A stretch of DNA of 64,000 bases from an endosymbiont of Acanthamoeba sp. UWC8. GTDB lineage: Bacteria; Pseudomonadota; Alphaproteobacteria; Rickettsiales; Midichloriaceae. Positions within the stretch are counted from its first letter, which is position 1. The number at the start of each line of letters is the position of its first letter. Below are positions 40,786 through 51,107 of the stretch, piece after piece. The position numbers were made by a program, and so were the translations under genes. Location: positions 1 through 64,000 of the forward strand of contig NZ_CP004403.1 in the NCBI RefSeq assembly GCF_000730245.1, read 5' to 3'. Under the pieces are notes generated by a model. That model had not been told where the DNA came from. It did not search any database and was given only the letters and a program-made list of their open reading frames with translations.

Positions 40786-41505
40786 TTAGAGATCCGAATG
40801 TTTAACAGTCCTTGCAAAGCTAAGCGCATGAACCTCACGTGCACCATTTTGTTTTAACACTTTGGCGCACTCATTTATTGTACTGCCTGTGGTAATTACA
40901 TCATCGATAATTATTATTACCTTATCTTTTATAGCCTTTCTATAATTCTCATTGAATACAAAAGCGCTTTTCATATTTGCTCGCCTTAACTTTTGATTAA
41001 GACCGCTTTGTGAAGGCGTATCTTTAATTCTCTTAACTAAGTCGGGAATTAATTTTAATTTCGTATTTTTGGCAAGTTCTTTAGCAAGCACTAAAGACTG
41101 ATTAAATTTTCGCTTCCTTAGGCGTATTTTATGTAAAGGCACCGGCATAAGTATATCTGAATTTCTTATCAGTTCTTCCCCGGCTATAAGCATTAATTTG
41201 GAGATGGTAAATTTGGCCTGTAAATTATCGTTATATTTAAAATCATAGATTAAATGGTCTGAATGCTGATCATAAACCAAAGCAGCCCTAATTTTTGAGT
41301 AATAAGTTTTAAACTTTTTACAAGAACAGGAGCTACTTTCAAAATAAGGTATACCGCACCTGTCACATATATTTTCAACAATAAAAGAAAGCTTTGACCA
41401 ACACACTGCGCATAAGCTATTATCTTCAAAAGTTTCCGTTTTACATAATAAACATCTTGGTGAGAAAACAATCCAAGTAATTATACTTTTCAATTTTTTG
41501 AGCAT
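40786..41505 (-). CDS. comF: ComF family phosphoribosyltransferase-like protein
   Basis: ComF proteins combine an N-terminal zinc finger with a type I phosphoribosyltransferase fold and support DNA uptake or processing. The 239-residue protein has a Cys cluster (CLLCKTETFEDNSLCAVC, then CDRCG and CSC) and the PRPP-binding loop VIIIDDVITTGST near 195. Length is normal. It is divergent from a degraded methyltransferase whose start lies five bases away, an arrangement common in alphaproteobacteria. Its role in a symbiont is not known. Confidence 0.93.
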   Translation of the reverse strand: MLKKLKSIITWIVFSPRCLLCKTETFEDNSLCAVCWSKLSFIVENICDRCGIPYFESSSCSCKKFKTYYSKIRAALVYDQHSDHLIYDFKYNDNLQAKFTISKLMLIAGEELIRNSDILMPVPLHKIRLRKRKFNQSLVLAKELAKNTKLKLIPDLVKRIKDTPSQSGLNQKLRRANMKSAFVFNENYRKAIKDKVIIIIDDVITTGSTINECAKVLKQNGAREVHALSFARTVKHSDL

Positions 41506-41509
41506 AAAA

Positions 41510-42284
41510 ATGCAAGTATCCGGCTATACTATATTTGATAGAGAATTTTATAAACTAAATTTAAAAAGATGTATAAAAAATTTTAAAAAACATGATTTTC
41601 TGGTTAACGAAGTATCCGAAAATGTGGTCGAAAGAATTAGTGAGTTTTCAAAAGGGTTTAATAATGCTTTAATCTATGGTTTGTTTGACCGGTCGGTTCT
41701 AGATAAAAAAATTGATGTTAAAAGAGGGTTCCCCGTTTATGAGTTCACTCAAACTCATAATCAGGATGAGTGCATTGTATTTGATGAAGAATATAATACT
41801 TGCATTGAAGATAGTTATGATCTCATCATTTCTAACCTCTCTCTTTCCTTTGTGAATGATTTACCCGGAGCATTAATTCAATATAAAAAATATTAAAAAA
41901 GGAGGAGTATTTATTGCTACTCTCTTCGGCGGAGATACTCTAAAAGAATTAAAAGATGTGCTGATAAAAACCGATAGTAAGTTTTACGGCGGAAGTAGAC
42001 CGCATATTATACCTTTTATAGACATTAAAGACGGAGCTGCATTATTGCAAAGAGCAGGTTTTACACAAGCTATCTCGGATTCATTTAATATAATCGGCAG
42101 ATATTCATCTATATTCAACTTGCTTAGAGATATAAAAGGAATGGGGCAGAGCAATTGCTTGAGCGCCAGAAGTAAAATCATATTGCCCAAAAACTACTTT
42201 TTTGAAGCTGAAGAAATATATAAAAAAGACCACAATCTTGAAGCAACATTTGAAGTTGTAACGATAACGGGTTTTAAAGCTTAA
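41510..42284 (+). pseudogene. Frameshifted SAM methyltransferase (NDUFAF5/BioC-like)
   Basis: Two frames make one protein. The first (41510-41896) starts MQVSGYTIFDREFYKLNLKR and ends DLIISNLSLSFVNDLPGALI then QYKKY. The second continues LKKGGVFIATLFGGDTLKEL to the stop at 42284, the hallmark of the family next to comF in alphaproteobacteria. The break is at an A6 run (41885-41890): one more A would restore QYKKILKKGGVF. The SAM-binding motif I is also weak (NNALIYGLFDRS instead of LDLGxGxG), which supports decay. Slippage on the A run could still yield some full-length product. The ATG at 41510 is preferred to the TTG at 41498. Confidence 0.8.
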
Positions 42285-42319
42285 TAAATACCTTGTTAAA
42301 CTCATTGCATAATAAGTAA

Positions 42320-43414
<1,095 letters not shown>

Positions 43415-43422
43415 TTGGTCTA

Positions 43423-45078
43423 ATGAATATAAAATATAATAATGAAGACCTGCTTTTTGCCGCACTTGGCGGAGCAGGAGAAATTGGCATGAATTGTTAC
43501 CTTTACTATCATAAAGGTAAATGGCTCGTGGTCGACTTAGGCATCGGATTCGCCGATGAGTCTTTACCGGGTGTAGAGATTATCGTACCTAACATTAATT
43601 TTTTAATTAAGAATAAACAGGATATTGCCGGGCTTGTGCTTACTCATGCGCATGAAGATCATATAGGTGCCGTGCAATATTTATGGCCGGAACTGGAATG
43701 CCCGGTTTATACCACTAAATTTACTTCTGCGGTGCTTAAAGCAAAATTAGCGGATGTAGGATTGGAAAACGAGGTAGATATTACGGAAGTGCCGGAAAAC
43801 AGTAAATTTTCCGTTGGTCCTTTTGATATAGAATTTTTTAATATTACTCACTCTATTCCTGAAATGCACGGGCTTATGCTTAGGACTGATAAGGGTAATA
43901 TATTTCATACCGGAGATTGGAAACTTGATATTGACCCTATTATCGGTAATGCAACCAATGAGGAAGCATTAAAGAAATTCGGTGATGAAGGTATTCTTGC
44001 CCTTGTATGCGATTCAACCAATATATTTAACCAAGGCAGCTCAATTTCAGAGGGGGAGCTTCAAAAGAGCCTTCAGGATATCATTTGCGGATTTAAAAAT
44101 AACTTGGTTATTGTTACGACTTTTGCATCTAATATTGCAAGAATTCACTCTATTGCAAAAGCTGCCGAGTCTGCGAACAGAAGAGTCGTTTTAATCGGTA
44201 GATCGCTCTGGAGAGTATATGAGGCTGCTAAACAGTCCGGATATTTAGAAGATTTGCATCCTTTCTTAACCGATAGAGAAGCTAAACACTTAAAGCGTGA
44301 AGAAATGCTTGTTATCTGTACAGGTTGCCAAGGTGAGCCGCTGGCGGCTACCAATAAGATTGCAAACCATATACACCCGAGCATAAAAGCACAAAAAGGT
44401 GATGCAATAATTTTTGCTTCAAAAATCATCCCGGGTAATGAAAAGAAAATCTTTAAATTATTTAATCAATTCTGCAAACTAAGAATGGAAGTCTTAACGG
44501 AAAAAGACCATTTTGTCCATGTATCAGGGCACCCTGCAAGAGATGATGTTGCAAGGATGTATGAATTGCTTAGACCGCAAATTGCCATACCTATGCACGG
44601 TGAAGCCGTTCATTTACATGAGCATACGAAATTTGCACTTGAGCACGGCGCTAAACAAGCTGTAGAAGTTGAAAACGGAGATGTGATCAGTATTGAAGAA
44701 AGCGGGGCTAATAAAATAGGGACCGTAATCAGCGGTAGTTTAGCAATCGACGGTAACTATATTTTGCTGCCGGATTCTAAACTGATAAAAGCCAGAAGAA
44801 AAATGCGCGATGAAGGCTTAGTGATTATTACCCTCTTAATCAACAGTAAAAGAAAGCCTTTCAGTTTGCCCCTAGTGGTAGCTCCTGGAGTGCTTGACGA
44901 GAAGGATGACAGTGAGGTTATTGATGCGATTAAAGAAGAAATTTTCAATCATGTGAGTAAAGGTAAATTCCGTCATAGAATTGAAATTGAAAAATACATA
45001 GTTTCTACGGCAAAAAGGATAGTGAGGGCAGAAGCCGGCAAATATCCTGAAATAATAGTTCAAATTGAGCAAATTTAG
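43423..45078 (+). CDS. rnj: Ribonuclease J
   Basis: RNase J is a metallo-beta-lactamase/beta-CASP enzyme with endo- and 5'-exonuclease activity in RNA maturation and decay. The 551-residue protein shows the zinc motif THAHEDHIGA (His75, His77, Asp79, His80), HTGDWKLD with the later Asp, CTGCQGEPLAA and the beta-CASP GHPARDD, followed by a C-terminal domain. Length is typical. It follows mreB by nine bases and precedes hemC by seven. Confidence 0.95.
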   Translation: MNIKYNNEDLLFAALGGAGEIGMNCYLYYHKGKWLVVDLGIGFADESLPGVEIIVPNINFLIKNKQDIAGLVLTHAHEDHIGAVQYLWPELECPVYTTKFTSAVLKAKLADVGLENEVDITEVPENSKFSVGPFDIEFFNITHSIPEMHGLMLRTDKGNIFHTGDWKLDIDPIIGNATNEEALKKFGDEGILALVCDSTNIFNQGSSISEGELQKSLQDIICGFKNNLVIVTTFASNIARIHSIAKAAESANRRVVLIGRSLWRVYEAAKQSGYLEDLHPFLTDREAKHLKREEMLVICTGCQGEPLAATNKIANHIHPSIKAQKGDAIIFASKIIPGNEKKIFKLFNQFCKLRMEVLTEKDHFVHVSGHPARDDVARMYELLRPQIAIPMHGEAVHLHEHTKFALEHGAKQAVEVENGDVISIEESGANKIGTVISGSLAIDGNYILLPDSKLIKARRKMRDEGLVIITLLINSKRKPFSLPLVVAPGVLDEKDDSEVIDAIKEEIFNHVSKGKFRHRIEIEKYIVSTAKRIVRAEAGKYPEIIVQIEQI

Positions 45079-45085
45079 GAAGCAC

Positions 45086-45985
45086 ATGAAGATTAGGGTG
45101 GGTACAAGAGGAAGTCAGCTTGCTCTTGCCCAAACAAATATAGTTATAAATGAAATTAAAAAACACTACCCTGAAGCAGAGTTTGAAATCATAAGGATTA
45201 AAACTACAGGGGATATGTTGTATAATAAAAATTTAGCACTAATCGGTGGTAAGGGGCTATTTCTAAAAGAAATTGAGGAAAGTTTGATAGCTTCAAAAAT
45301 TGATCTTGCCGTTCATTCCATGAAGGATGTACCTGCGGTTTTGCCCGAATCATTAATAATTGATAGTGTGCTGGAAAGAGAAGATGTAAGGGATGCTTTT
45401 ATTTCCGATAAATATAATTCCTTGGAGCAGCTTCCGTTTGGAGCCGTGGTCGGCACCTCTTCTTCTAGAAGAAAAGCGGCAATTTTGAGTAAAAGGCCTG
45501 ATTTGATAGTTAAAAACTTTAGAGGAAACGTAATCACCAGGCTTGATAAGTTGGCAAAAGGTGAGGTTGATGCAACCATCCTCGCTTATGCAGGCTTAAA
45601 GAGGTTAGGACTGGAAAAGGTTGCAAAATATATTTTTGATTGTAAGGAAATGTTACCTGCAATTGCGCAAGGCGCAATCGGAATTGAAAGAAGAGTAACT
45701 GATGAAAAAATGGCTGAAGTAATCGCAAAAGTGAATCATACGGAGACCATGACTTGTATTACAGCTGAAAGATCATTCTTATACCACCTCTCCGGAGATT
45801 GTACTACGCCTATCTCTGCCTATGCTACTTTAGCGGGTGAGCAACTAAACCTAGCAGCACAGCTCGCTGAAAGCGACGGCACAATATTATATTCCTCTTC
45901 ACAAACGGGTGGCAAAGAGCAGGCCTTAGAGCTTGGTAAAGCTGCTGCCGATGAAATTAAGAATAATTCTGGTATTTTAAATTAA
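45086..45985 (+). CDS. hemC: Hydroxymethylbilane synthase (porphobilinogen deaminase)
   Basis: HemC joins four porphobilinogens into hydroxymethylbilane in haem synthesis. The 299-residue protein has RVGTRGSQLALAQT at the start, HSMKDVP near 77, GTSSSRRKA near 123 and the cofactor-binding Cys239 in LSGDCTTPI. I chose the ATG at 45086, preceded by AGGAA, over the TTG at 45065, which lies inside rnj. The family form of the Cys motif is usually GGC; here it is GDC. A long AT hairpin follows. Confidence 0.96.
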   Translation: MKIRVGTRGSQLALAQTNIVINEIKKHYPEAEFEIIRIKTTGDMLYNKNLALIGGKGLFLKEIEESLIASKIDLAVHSMKDVPAVLPESLIIDSVLEREDVRDAFISDKYNSLEQLPFGAVVGTSSSRRKAAILSKRPDLIVKNFRGNVITRLDKLAKGEVDATILAYAGLKRLGLEKVAKYIFDCKEMLPAIAQGAIGIERRVTDEKMAEVIAKVNHTETMTCITAERSFLYHLSGDCTTPISAYATLAGEQLNLAAQLAESDGTILYSSSQTGGKEQALELGKAAADEIKNNSGILN

Positions 45986-46015
45986 TACTAAATATATTTA
46001 TTAATTAGTATTAAT
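45981..46015 (+). terminator. AT-rich hairpin after hemC
   Basis: ATTAATACTA (45981-45990) pairs perfectly with TAGTATTAAT (46006-46015) around a 15-base loop, overlapping the hemC stop. It is followed by TTATTAG, a weak T tract. It may end the rnj-hemC transcript. Confidence 0.4.
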
Positions 46016-46044
46016 TTATTAGCTACAAAAAAGGGGAGTAGGTA

Positions 46045-46749
46045 ATGAGAGAAGCTAGAGTATTATATGAGCACCCGGCAAAAAGGAAATCGACTTTAGT
46101 ATGCTTTGATTTTGATCAAACAATATTAAACGAGCATTCTCATAATCAAATTAAACATAAGCAACTAAGTAATTTTAGTGAATGTATTGAAGCGGATTAC
46201 CTGGAGGAACTAAAAGAACGAAAGCCTGATGAGGTGTTTAAAAATAGAGAAAAATTACGGGAAACTTTAAATCTCTTTTTTGAGCAGGGGCATAATATTG
46301 CAATAACTTCTTTTACTGAATATAAATCCTTGATAATTCCCGTTCTAAAGTTTTTGGGATTATCAAAAGAACAGCTTAGTAAAATTCATGTTGAAGCTTG
46401 GTTGCCGGAAACACAAGATTATATGTCTAAGTTTGGTAAAAACGGGCATATCAGAAAAGCAATGGGTCATTTCAAGGTTAATGATTATCAACTTGTTATG
46501 TTAATTGATGATAGCATAAATAATATTGAAATAGCTAAGTATAACAATATCAAAACAGTATTAGTTCCTGCCGAATATAATCCTGACCCAGCATATCTGG
46601 ATGAAGCGGTTAAGCTTGGCGAAGAGCTTGTAAAGCAAGCTACCGCAAAAGATAATGAGCCGGAGGTTTTGACTTCGAAAGAAAAAAATACTTCTTGGGT
46701 TGCAAGAGAGAACGTTCGAAATGATAACCAATTAGGTTTAAATTTTTAA
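46045..46749 (+). CDS. HAD-like hydrolase
   Basis: The 234-residue protein has the HAD nucleophile motif CFDFDQTIL (Asp22, Asp24), a Thr-containing second motif in AITSFTEYKS near 93, and the acidic fourth motif MLIDDSINNIEIA near 152. The cap region is small. The C-terminal 40 residues are hydrophilic. A strong GGGGAG ribosome binding site precedes the ATG. The class includes phosphatases; the substrate is not evident. Similar stand-alone HAD proteins with DFDQT motifs occur in intracellular bacteria. Confidence 0.82.
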   Translation: MREARVLYEHPAKRKSTLVCFDFDQTILNEHSHNQIKHKQLSNFSECIEADYLEELKERKPDEVFKNREKLRETLNLFFEQGHNIAITSFTEYKSLIIPVLKFLGLSKEQLSKIHVEAWLPETQDYMSKFGKNGHIRKAMGHFKVNDYQLVMLIDDSINNIEIAKYNNIKTVLVPAEYNPDPAYLDEAVKLGEELVKQATAKDNEPEVLTSKEKNTSWVARENVRNDNQLGLNF

Positions 46750-46798
46750 TTAAATAATGTAAAAAAATAATAGGTGGTAATATTTTTAAATTTTTCAT

Positions 46799-47308
46799 AT
46801 GCACAAGCTTGATCTCAAGTTTTTTGAGCGCCCGACTTTACTGGTTGCTGAAGAACTGATAGGAAAATATTTTATATTTAATGATAGAAAGCTAATTATT
46901 ACCGAAACGGAAGCATACGTTGGCCGAGATGATGAGGCATGTCATGCGGCAAGGGGAAAAACTAAGCGAACTGAGGTGATGTTCGGCAAAGCTGGATGCT
47001 TATATATATATTTTATATACGGCATGTATTACTGCATGAATGTGGTGACTGAAGAAGAGGGTATTGCTGCGGCCGTCTTAATTCGAGGAGCATTAGACAT
47101 CACGGGAGCTGAGCAGAAGCTCTTAAACGGCCCGGGTAAACTTTGTAAAGATCTGTCAATTGATAAAACTTATAATACTTTAGATATAGTAGGAAACGAC
47201 CGAATTTATTTCTTAGGTTCCGACTTAAAATATGAAATACAATCTACTCCGAGAATAGGTATCTCTAAAGCAAAAGATAAACCTTGGCGATTTATCGCAA
47301 ATCTCTGA
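46799..47308 (+). CDS. DNA-3-methyladenine glycosylase (AAG/MPG family)
   Basis: This enzyme removes alkylated purines to start base excision repair. The 169-residue protein has LVAEELIGKYF, the catalytic ITETEAYVGRDDEACHAARG, YFIYGMYYCMNVV and the GPGKLCKDLSID block, all typical of the mammalian-AAG-like fold. It is a little shorter than many members (about 190-200). Its end overlaps the end of the convergent gene 47292-48260 by 17 bases. Confidence 0.94.
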   Translation: MHKLDLKFFERPTLLVAEELIGKYFIFNDRKLIITETEAYVGRDDEACHAARGKTKRTEVMFGKAGCLYIYFIYGMYYCMNVVTEEEGIAAAVLIRGALDITGAEQKLLNGPGKLCKDLSIDKTYNTLDIVGNDRIYFLGSDLKYEIQSTPRIGISKAKDKPWRFIANL

Positions 47309-48260
47309 ATAAGAATTTTTGCATTTGTTTCATAACGAGCGGAATTGCGCTGAAATAAGGATTGCCGCCTTTATTATATATATTAAGCCAGGATTTAGTT
47401 AAAACTTCCAAAGAAATAAATGAATGAATATCAGTTTCTTTTTTTGTATCAATAAGATCAAAAAAGTCAGCTATTTCAGTTCCTATAATTTTTGAGGTTC
47501 CAACCACGGCATACTCTTCAATCATATTGTCTAAAAATATGTTATTCGTAGGCATTAACCATTTTTCATCATCTCTTAAAATTGCCTCACAAACCGGTTT
47601 AGCAAATTCCTCAGTAGATTTTTTTAATTGGAAGTATAGCCCGCTTGAAAATATATCCATTTGCTCATGCGGGATGAAAGCATCGGGAAAAATATGAAGT
47701 TTAAGAAGTTCAAGAATATTATCAACCGAATCAATCGCTGCGGCAGAAATCCCGGCTCCGAATTTTTTGCCGGTTATAGGGGATATATTCATACCTAAGA
47801 TTGCCGCTCCGGCTGATAAGCGTGTGTTTGTAATAAAACGCTTAAATGCAATTATGTTATTAGCTTCAAATCTGAAATAATCTATTATGTCTTTACTGTT
47901 TAGTTCTAATAAATCTTCTAACATTTTTATAAATATTAAATTTGAAGTTAAATATGGATTAGAATAAACACTGACGGTGAAAAGAGTTATTGACCCTAAA
48001 GTATTTAAAGATTCATAGCTTGGAAAAAAGCTTCTTATATACTCTTCACTAAGATGTGAATTTAGTTGTTCGGTTAATGAGGGAGTATCATTGGAAAAAA
48101 TATCTAAATACTGATTAATATTAGAGGAGGTAACGGTTTTATGGCAATTTAAAATATTATCATATTCGGGGGTATCGAAATATATTTCTAATATTGCATC
48201 TTGTATTATGCTACCGGTAGTTGCATTATATATATCATCTGTATTTGGATTGTTTTCCAT
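47292..48260 (-). CDS. Hypothetical protein, unknown family
   Basis: The 322-residue product has no recognised domain, no signal peptide and no clear membrane segment. It is predominantly helical, with an acidic N-terminal third and a central ITGKKFGAGISAAAIDSVDN stretch that is the most distinctive part. The tail is basic. It overlaps the 3-methyladenine glycosylase gene by 17 bases at their ends. An in-frame start is supported only by the open frame. It may be restricted to this lineage. Confidence 0.6.
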   Translation of the reverse strand: MENNPNTDDIYNATTGSIIQDAILEIYFDTPEYDNILNCHKTVTSSNINQYLDIFSNDTPSLTEQLNSHLSEEYIRSFFPSYESLNTLGSITLFTVSVYSNPYLTSNLIFIKMLEDLLELNSKDIIDYFRFEANNIIAFKRFITNTRLSAGAAILGMNISPITGKKFGAGISAAAIDSVDNILELLKLHIFPDAFIPHEQMDIFSSGLYFQLKKSTEEFAKPVCEAILRDDEKWLMPTNNIFLDNMIEEYAVVGTSKIIGTEIADFFDLIDTKKETDIHSFISLEVLTKSWLNIYNKGGNPYFSAIPLVMKQMQKFLFRDLR

Positions 48261-48333
48261 TATATCTTATAATATCTGTTGATAATTTTTATTTTATTTA
48301 AAAATTATTTATTTTTTGCAATTAAAATATTTT

Positions 48334-48355
48334 TTGCTCAAATTCATTTGAGCAA
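48334..48355. repeat. Inverted repeat upstream of the 322-residue gene
   Basis: TTGCTCAAA pairs perfectly with TTTGAGCAA around a TTCA loop. It lies 74 bases upstream of the 322-residue gene and downstream of the CCC1-type gene. For the latter's transcript it is a possible terminator, but no T run follows on that strand; an operator is an alternative. Confidence 0.35.
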
Positions 48356-48428
48356 GTTTGCCCCATGTTAGGACATGTTGTCAATAGGAAGCTTGATAAG
48401 AATTTATTTCAGTTAAACGAGAGAAAGT

Positions 48429-49136
48429 TTAAGCAACCAGTTTTGCAATTGAATAAGCTGCAGCTGCTGCAATGCCGCCTATGAAACAAGTATGTAGTGC
48501 TGATTTAAGTACGGATACTCCGGTACACGCACCTTTAAAAGCTCCGAATCCTAATAGTGCTATTGTTGTTGCAATTACCGAAATACTTAATGCCTTTTCA
48601 ATATTACTTGTAAATATATAAGGTGATAACGGAACAAATCCTCCTATTGCATAAGCGGAACCTATTATAAACGGGCTTACTACCTCTCTGTTTTTATCAG
48701 GTTTCTCCAAATTTAATTCAAAACGCATCATAAAATCGCGCCATTTTTTCGGATCCTTTTTTAAAGAGTCCACAATAAGTTTTTTGCTCTCAAACTCAGT
48801 AATTCCGAAATCTTCTAAAATTGCTTCCACTTCCTTCGCCTCTATTTCCGGAACTTCTTCAATTTCTTTAGTTTCTCTGGCAAGCTCAGTCTCATAATGT
48901 TCTCTTTGAGTTTTTGCTGCCAAATATCCTCCCATACCCATTGCTATCGTTCCGGCGGCAATCTCGGAAACCCCGGCAATAACAATAATATTCGAGCAAT
49001 CTACGGCGCCGCTTAAGCCTGCAACAAGCGCAAAAGGGACGGTAAGACCATCTGCCATACCTAATACAAAATCCTGAAGATAGACCGAAGACTTAGAATG
49101 ATGTTCCTGATGAAATTCACTATTTGATTGCAGCAT
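48429..49136 (-). CDS. VIT1/CCC1 family iron or manganese transporter
   Basis: The 235-residue membrane protein has the CCC1 start GMADGLTVPFALVAGLSGA (helix 1), helix 2 with GVSEIAAGTIAMGMGGYLAA, a charged cytoplasmic linker of about 90 residues rich in Glu (KEIEEVPEIEAKEVEAILED) that binds metal in plant VIT1, and three C-terminal helices. Members move Fe2+ or Mn2+ out of the cytosol. It stands alone, upstream of a divergent rpsT. The exact metal and direction are inferred. Confidence 0.9.
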   Translation of the reverse strand: MLQSNSEFHQEHHSKSSVYLQDFVLGMADGLTVPFALVAGLSGAVDCSNIIVIAGVSEIAAGTIAMGMGGYLAAKTQREHYETELARETKEIEEVPEIEAKEVEAILEDFGITEFESKKLIVDSLKKDPKKWRDFMMRFELNLEKPDKNREVVSPFIIGSAYAIGGFVPLSPYIFTSNIEKALSISVIATTIALLGFGAFKGACTGVSVLKSALHTCFIGGIAAAAAYSIAKLVA

Positions 49137-49336
49137 ATTACTTATAGTTATTAAACCTTTAAACGCTGAAGGTTAGAAAATTATAAGCATTTGTCAATAA
49201 GTAACTATGATTAAAGTTTTTTTAATAAATAAGTTTTGTATAAAGATTTAGCTTGGTAAGGTTGTGCTTGACTTTAATCATCGTTTTATGTAAAAAGCTA
49301 CTTTAAAGTAATTCAAATTTTTGAGATATTAATTAA

Positions 49337-49609
49337 ATGGCAAATCATAAGTCTGCAAAAAAAGCTCATTTAACATCATTAGACAATAGAGCTAGAAATA
49401 AATCCGTGCTTAGCAGAATCAAAACTTTCATAACAAAAGTTGAAAATCTTATTACATCAAATGATTCTAAAGAAGCTGAGCTGGCTTTAAGAAATGCTGA
49501 ATCAGAAATTATGAAAAGTGTTACAAAAGGTGTTTTAAAGCTAAATACCGCAGCTAGAAAAGTAAGTAAGCTTACTAAAAGAGTTAAATCAATGTCACAA
49601 GCTGCTTAA
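49337..49609 (+). CDS. rpsT: 30S ribosomal protein S20
   Basis: S20 binds 16S rRNA in the small subunit and is a three-helix, Lys-rich protein. The 90-residue product begins MANHKSAKKA and continues NRARNKSVLSRIKTF, as expected, and ends with the family's KLNTAARKVSKLTKRVK. Length is normal. The upstream 200 bases are AT-rich with a TTGACT at 49268-49273 but no well-spaced -10 box. The next gene starts 14 bases after the stop. Confidence 0.97.
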   Translation: MANHKSAKKAHLTSLDNRARNKSVLSRIKTFITKVENLITSNDSKEAELALRNAESEIMKSVTKGVLKLNTAARKVSKLTKRVKSMSQAA

Positions 49610-49622
49610 TGAGTGTTAAAAG

Positions 49623-51107
49623 TTGTTGAGGAACAGTTTAAAAATTAATTCTCAACTTGCTTTTATAATTCTCTCGACGGTTTTATTAGTTTTAAGGTTA
49701 TTTGCAATTAAAGTGAATAACCTTGAACTTTATGCTGATGAAGCCCAGTATTGGGTTTGGGCTCAGCACCCGGCTTTCGGTTATTATTCTAAACCTCCCC
49801 TTGTTGCATGGTTAATTGCTTCTTCTACTAAGTTATTTGGTAACTGCGAATTTGCAGTCAGGATTTTTTCTCCCCTTCTTCATTTTATTACCGGGTTCAT
49901 AGTTTATCTGATCGGTAAAAATTTCGGCAATAAAGTAGCCTTTCTGTCGGGTTGTGTATACATCACGACACCTGCTATATTCGTCTCTTCTTTTATAATG
50001 TCGACTGATCCGGTTTTGATGTTATTATGGGCGCTTTCGTTTTACTTTTTCCTTAGCGCATTAAATAGTAATAAATTTATCTATTGGATTTTATGCGGGG
50101 TAGCATCAGGCTTAGGAATGCTGGCAAAATATAATATGCTTTTCTTTTTGCTGTCTGTATTTTTATATATGTTTTACATAAGCAAATCTTTTAGATTTGT
50201 TTACTCCAAAAATTTTATAGCGGCTTTAATATCGGCTCTTATAATTTTTAGCCCGAATTTACTCTGGAACATTAACAACATGTTTGTAAGTTTTATGCAT
50301 ACTGCTGATTTAGTGCAAGGGGATCCGAGTAGTAAATTTAGTTTTAAAAAGTTAGCTGAATTTTTCTTTGCACAGTTCGGTGTATTCGGCATAATTACTT
50401 TCAGTTTCCTTAATGTTTCCGCATATCTTTGGTGGAGAGGTAAGCTCAATAAAAACTACAATATACTGTGCTTCTTCTCTATCCCGATTCTATTTTTTAT
50501 GTTAATTATCGCCTTCATTTCCAGGGCGCATGCAAATTGGGCGGCTCCGATTTATATAACCTCTTCCGTTTTAGTAGTATTAACGGCAAAAGATTTAAAT
50601 AAATTAAATTTAATAAAATTCAGTATAGTGCTACACCTTGTTATCGGCTTGGGTATAATGTTTTATCAGCCCTTATGCCAAAAACTTGGTATGGAAATAG
50701 CGCCTAAATATGATATTTACAAGCGCTTAAGGGGCGGAGAAGAGCTGGGAAGAAATATATTAAGAATTAAAGGAAATTATGATATTGCTATAATTGCAGT
50801 AGATACGAGAAAGGATTTATCATTAATAAATTATTATACTAAGCAAAGCAAGGTAGAAATTGTGAAGTGGAATCCTACCAAACGCATCTCGGATTATTAT
50901 GCATTAACTACCGATGCAAATAAATTTATCGGTCAAGATATGTTAGTAGTGTTTCAATATTCTGATGAAGAAAGAAGGCGAAGTGATGAAAAATATTTAA
51001 GAAAATATGCAGAAGAGGTAAAGTTTATCGAGGTGCTTAATAAATCTACTGCTCATTCTCACCCTAAATACCAAATCTTTTATTTAAAAAAATTTAAAGG
51101 GTACTAA
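49623..51107 (+). CDS. GT39-family glycosyltransferase (ArnT / dolichyl-P-mannose type)
   Basis: The 494-residue inner-membrane protein has about 11-12 helices. It carries the GT39 N-terminal acidic motif LELYADEAQYWVWAQ (about 34-48) followed by YYSKPPLVAWLI, which bind the polyprenyl-phosphate sugar donor. Relatives transfer sugars to lipid A or proteins in the periplasm. The start is TTG (49623 or the next codon), since a stop lies just upstream and no ATG precedes the motif. The stop overlaps the next gene (TAATG), linking it to a PAP2 phosphatase. Confidence 0.9.
   Translation: MLRNSLKINSQLAFIILSTVLLVLRLFAIKVNNLELYADEAQYWVWAQHPAFGYYSKPPLVAWLIASSTKLFGNCEFAVRIFSPLLHFITGFIVYLIGKNFGNKVAFLSGCVYITTPAIFVSSFIMSTDPVLMLLWALSFYFFLSALNSNKFIYWILCGVASGLGMLAKYNMLFFLLSVFLYMFYISKSFRFVYSKNFIAALISALIIFSPNLLWNINNMFVSFMHTADLVQGDPSSKFSFKKLAEFFFAQFGVFGIITFSFLNVSAYLWWRGKLNKNYNILCFFSIPILFFMLIIAFISRAHANWAAPIYITSSVLVVLTAKDLNKLNLIKFSIVLHLVIGLGIMFYQPLCQKLGMEIAPKYDIYKRLRGGEELGRNILRIKGNYDIAIIAVDTRKDLSLINYYTKQSKVEIVKWNPTKRISDYYALTTDANKFIGQDMLVVFQYSDEERRRSDEKYLRKYAEEVKFIEVLNKSTAHSHPKYQIFYLKKFKGY

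Noticed and set aside
41498-41509. TTG start of the methyltransferase overlapping the comF start
   Set aside because: The ATG at 41510 keeps the conserved FDRE start and avoids overlap with comF.
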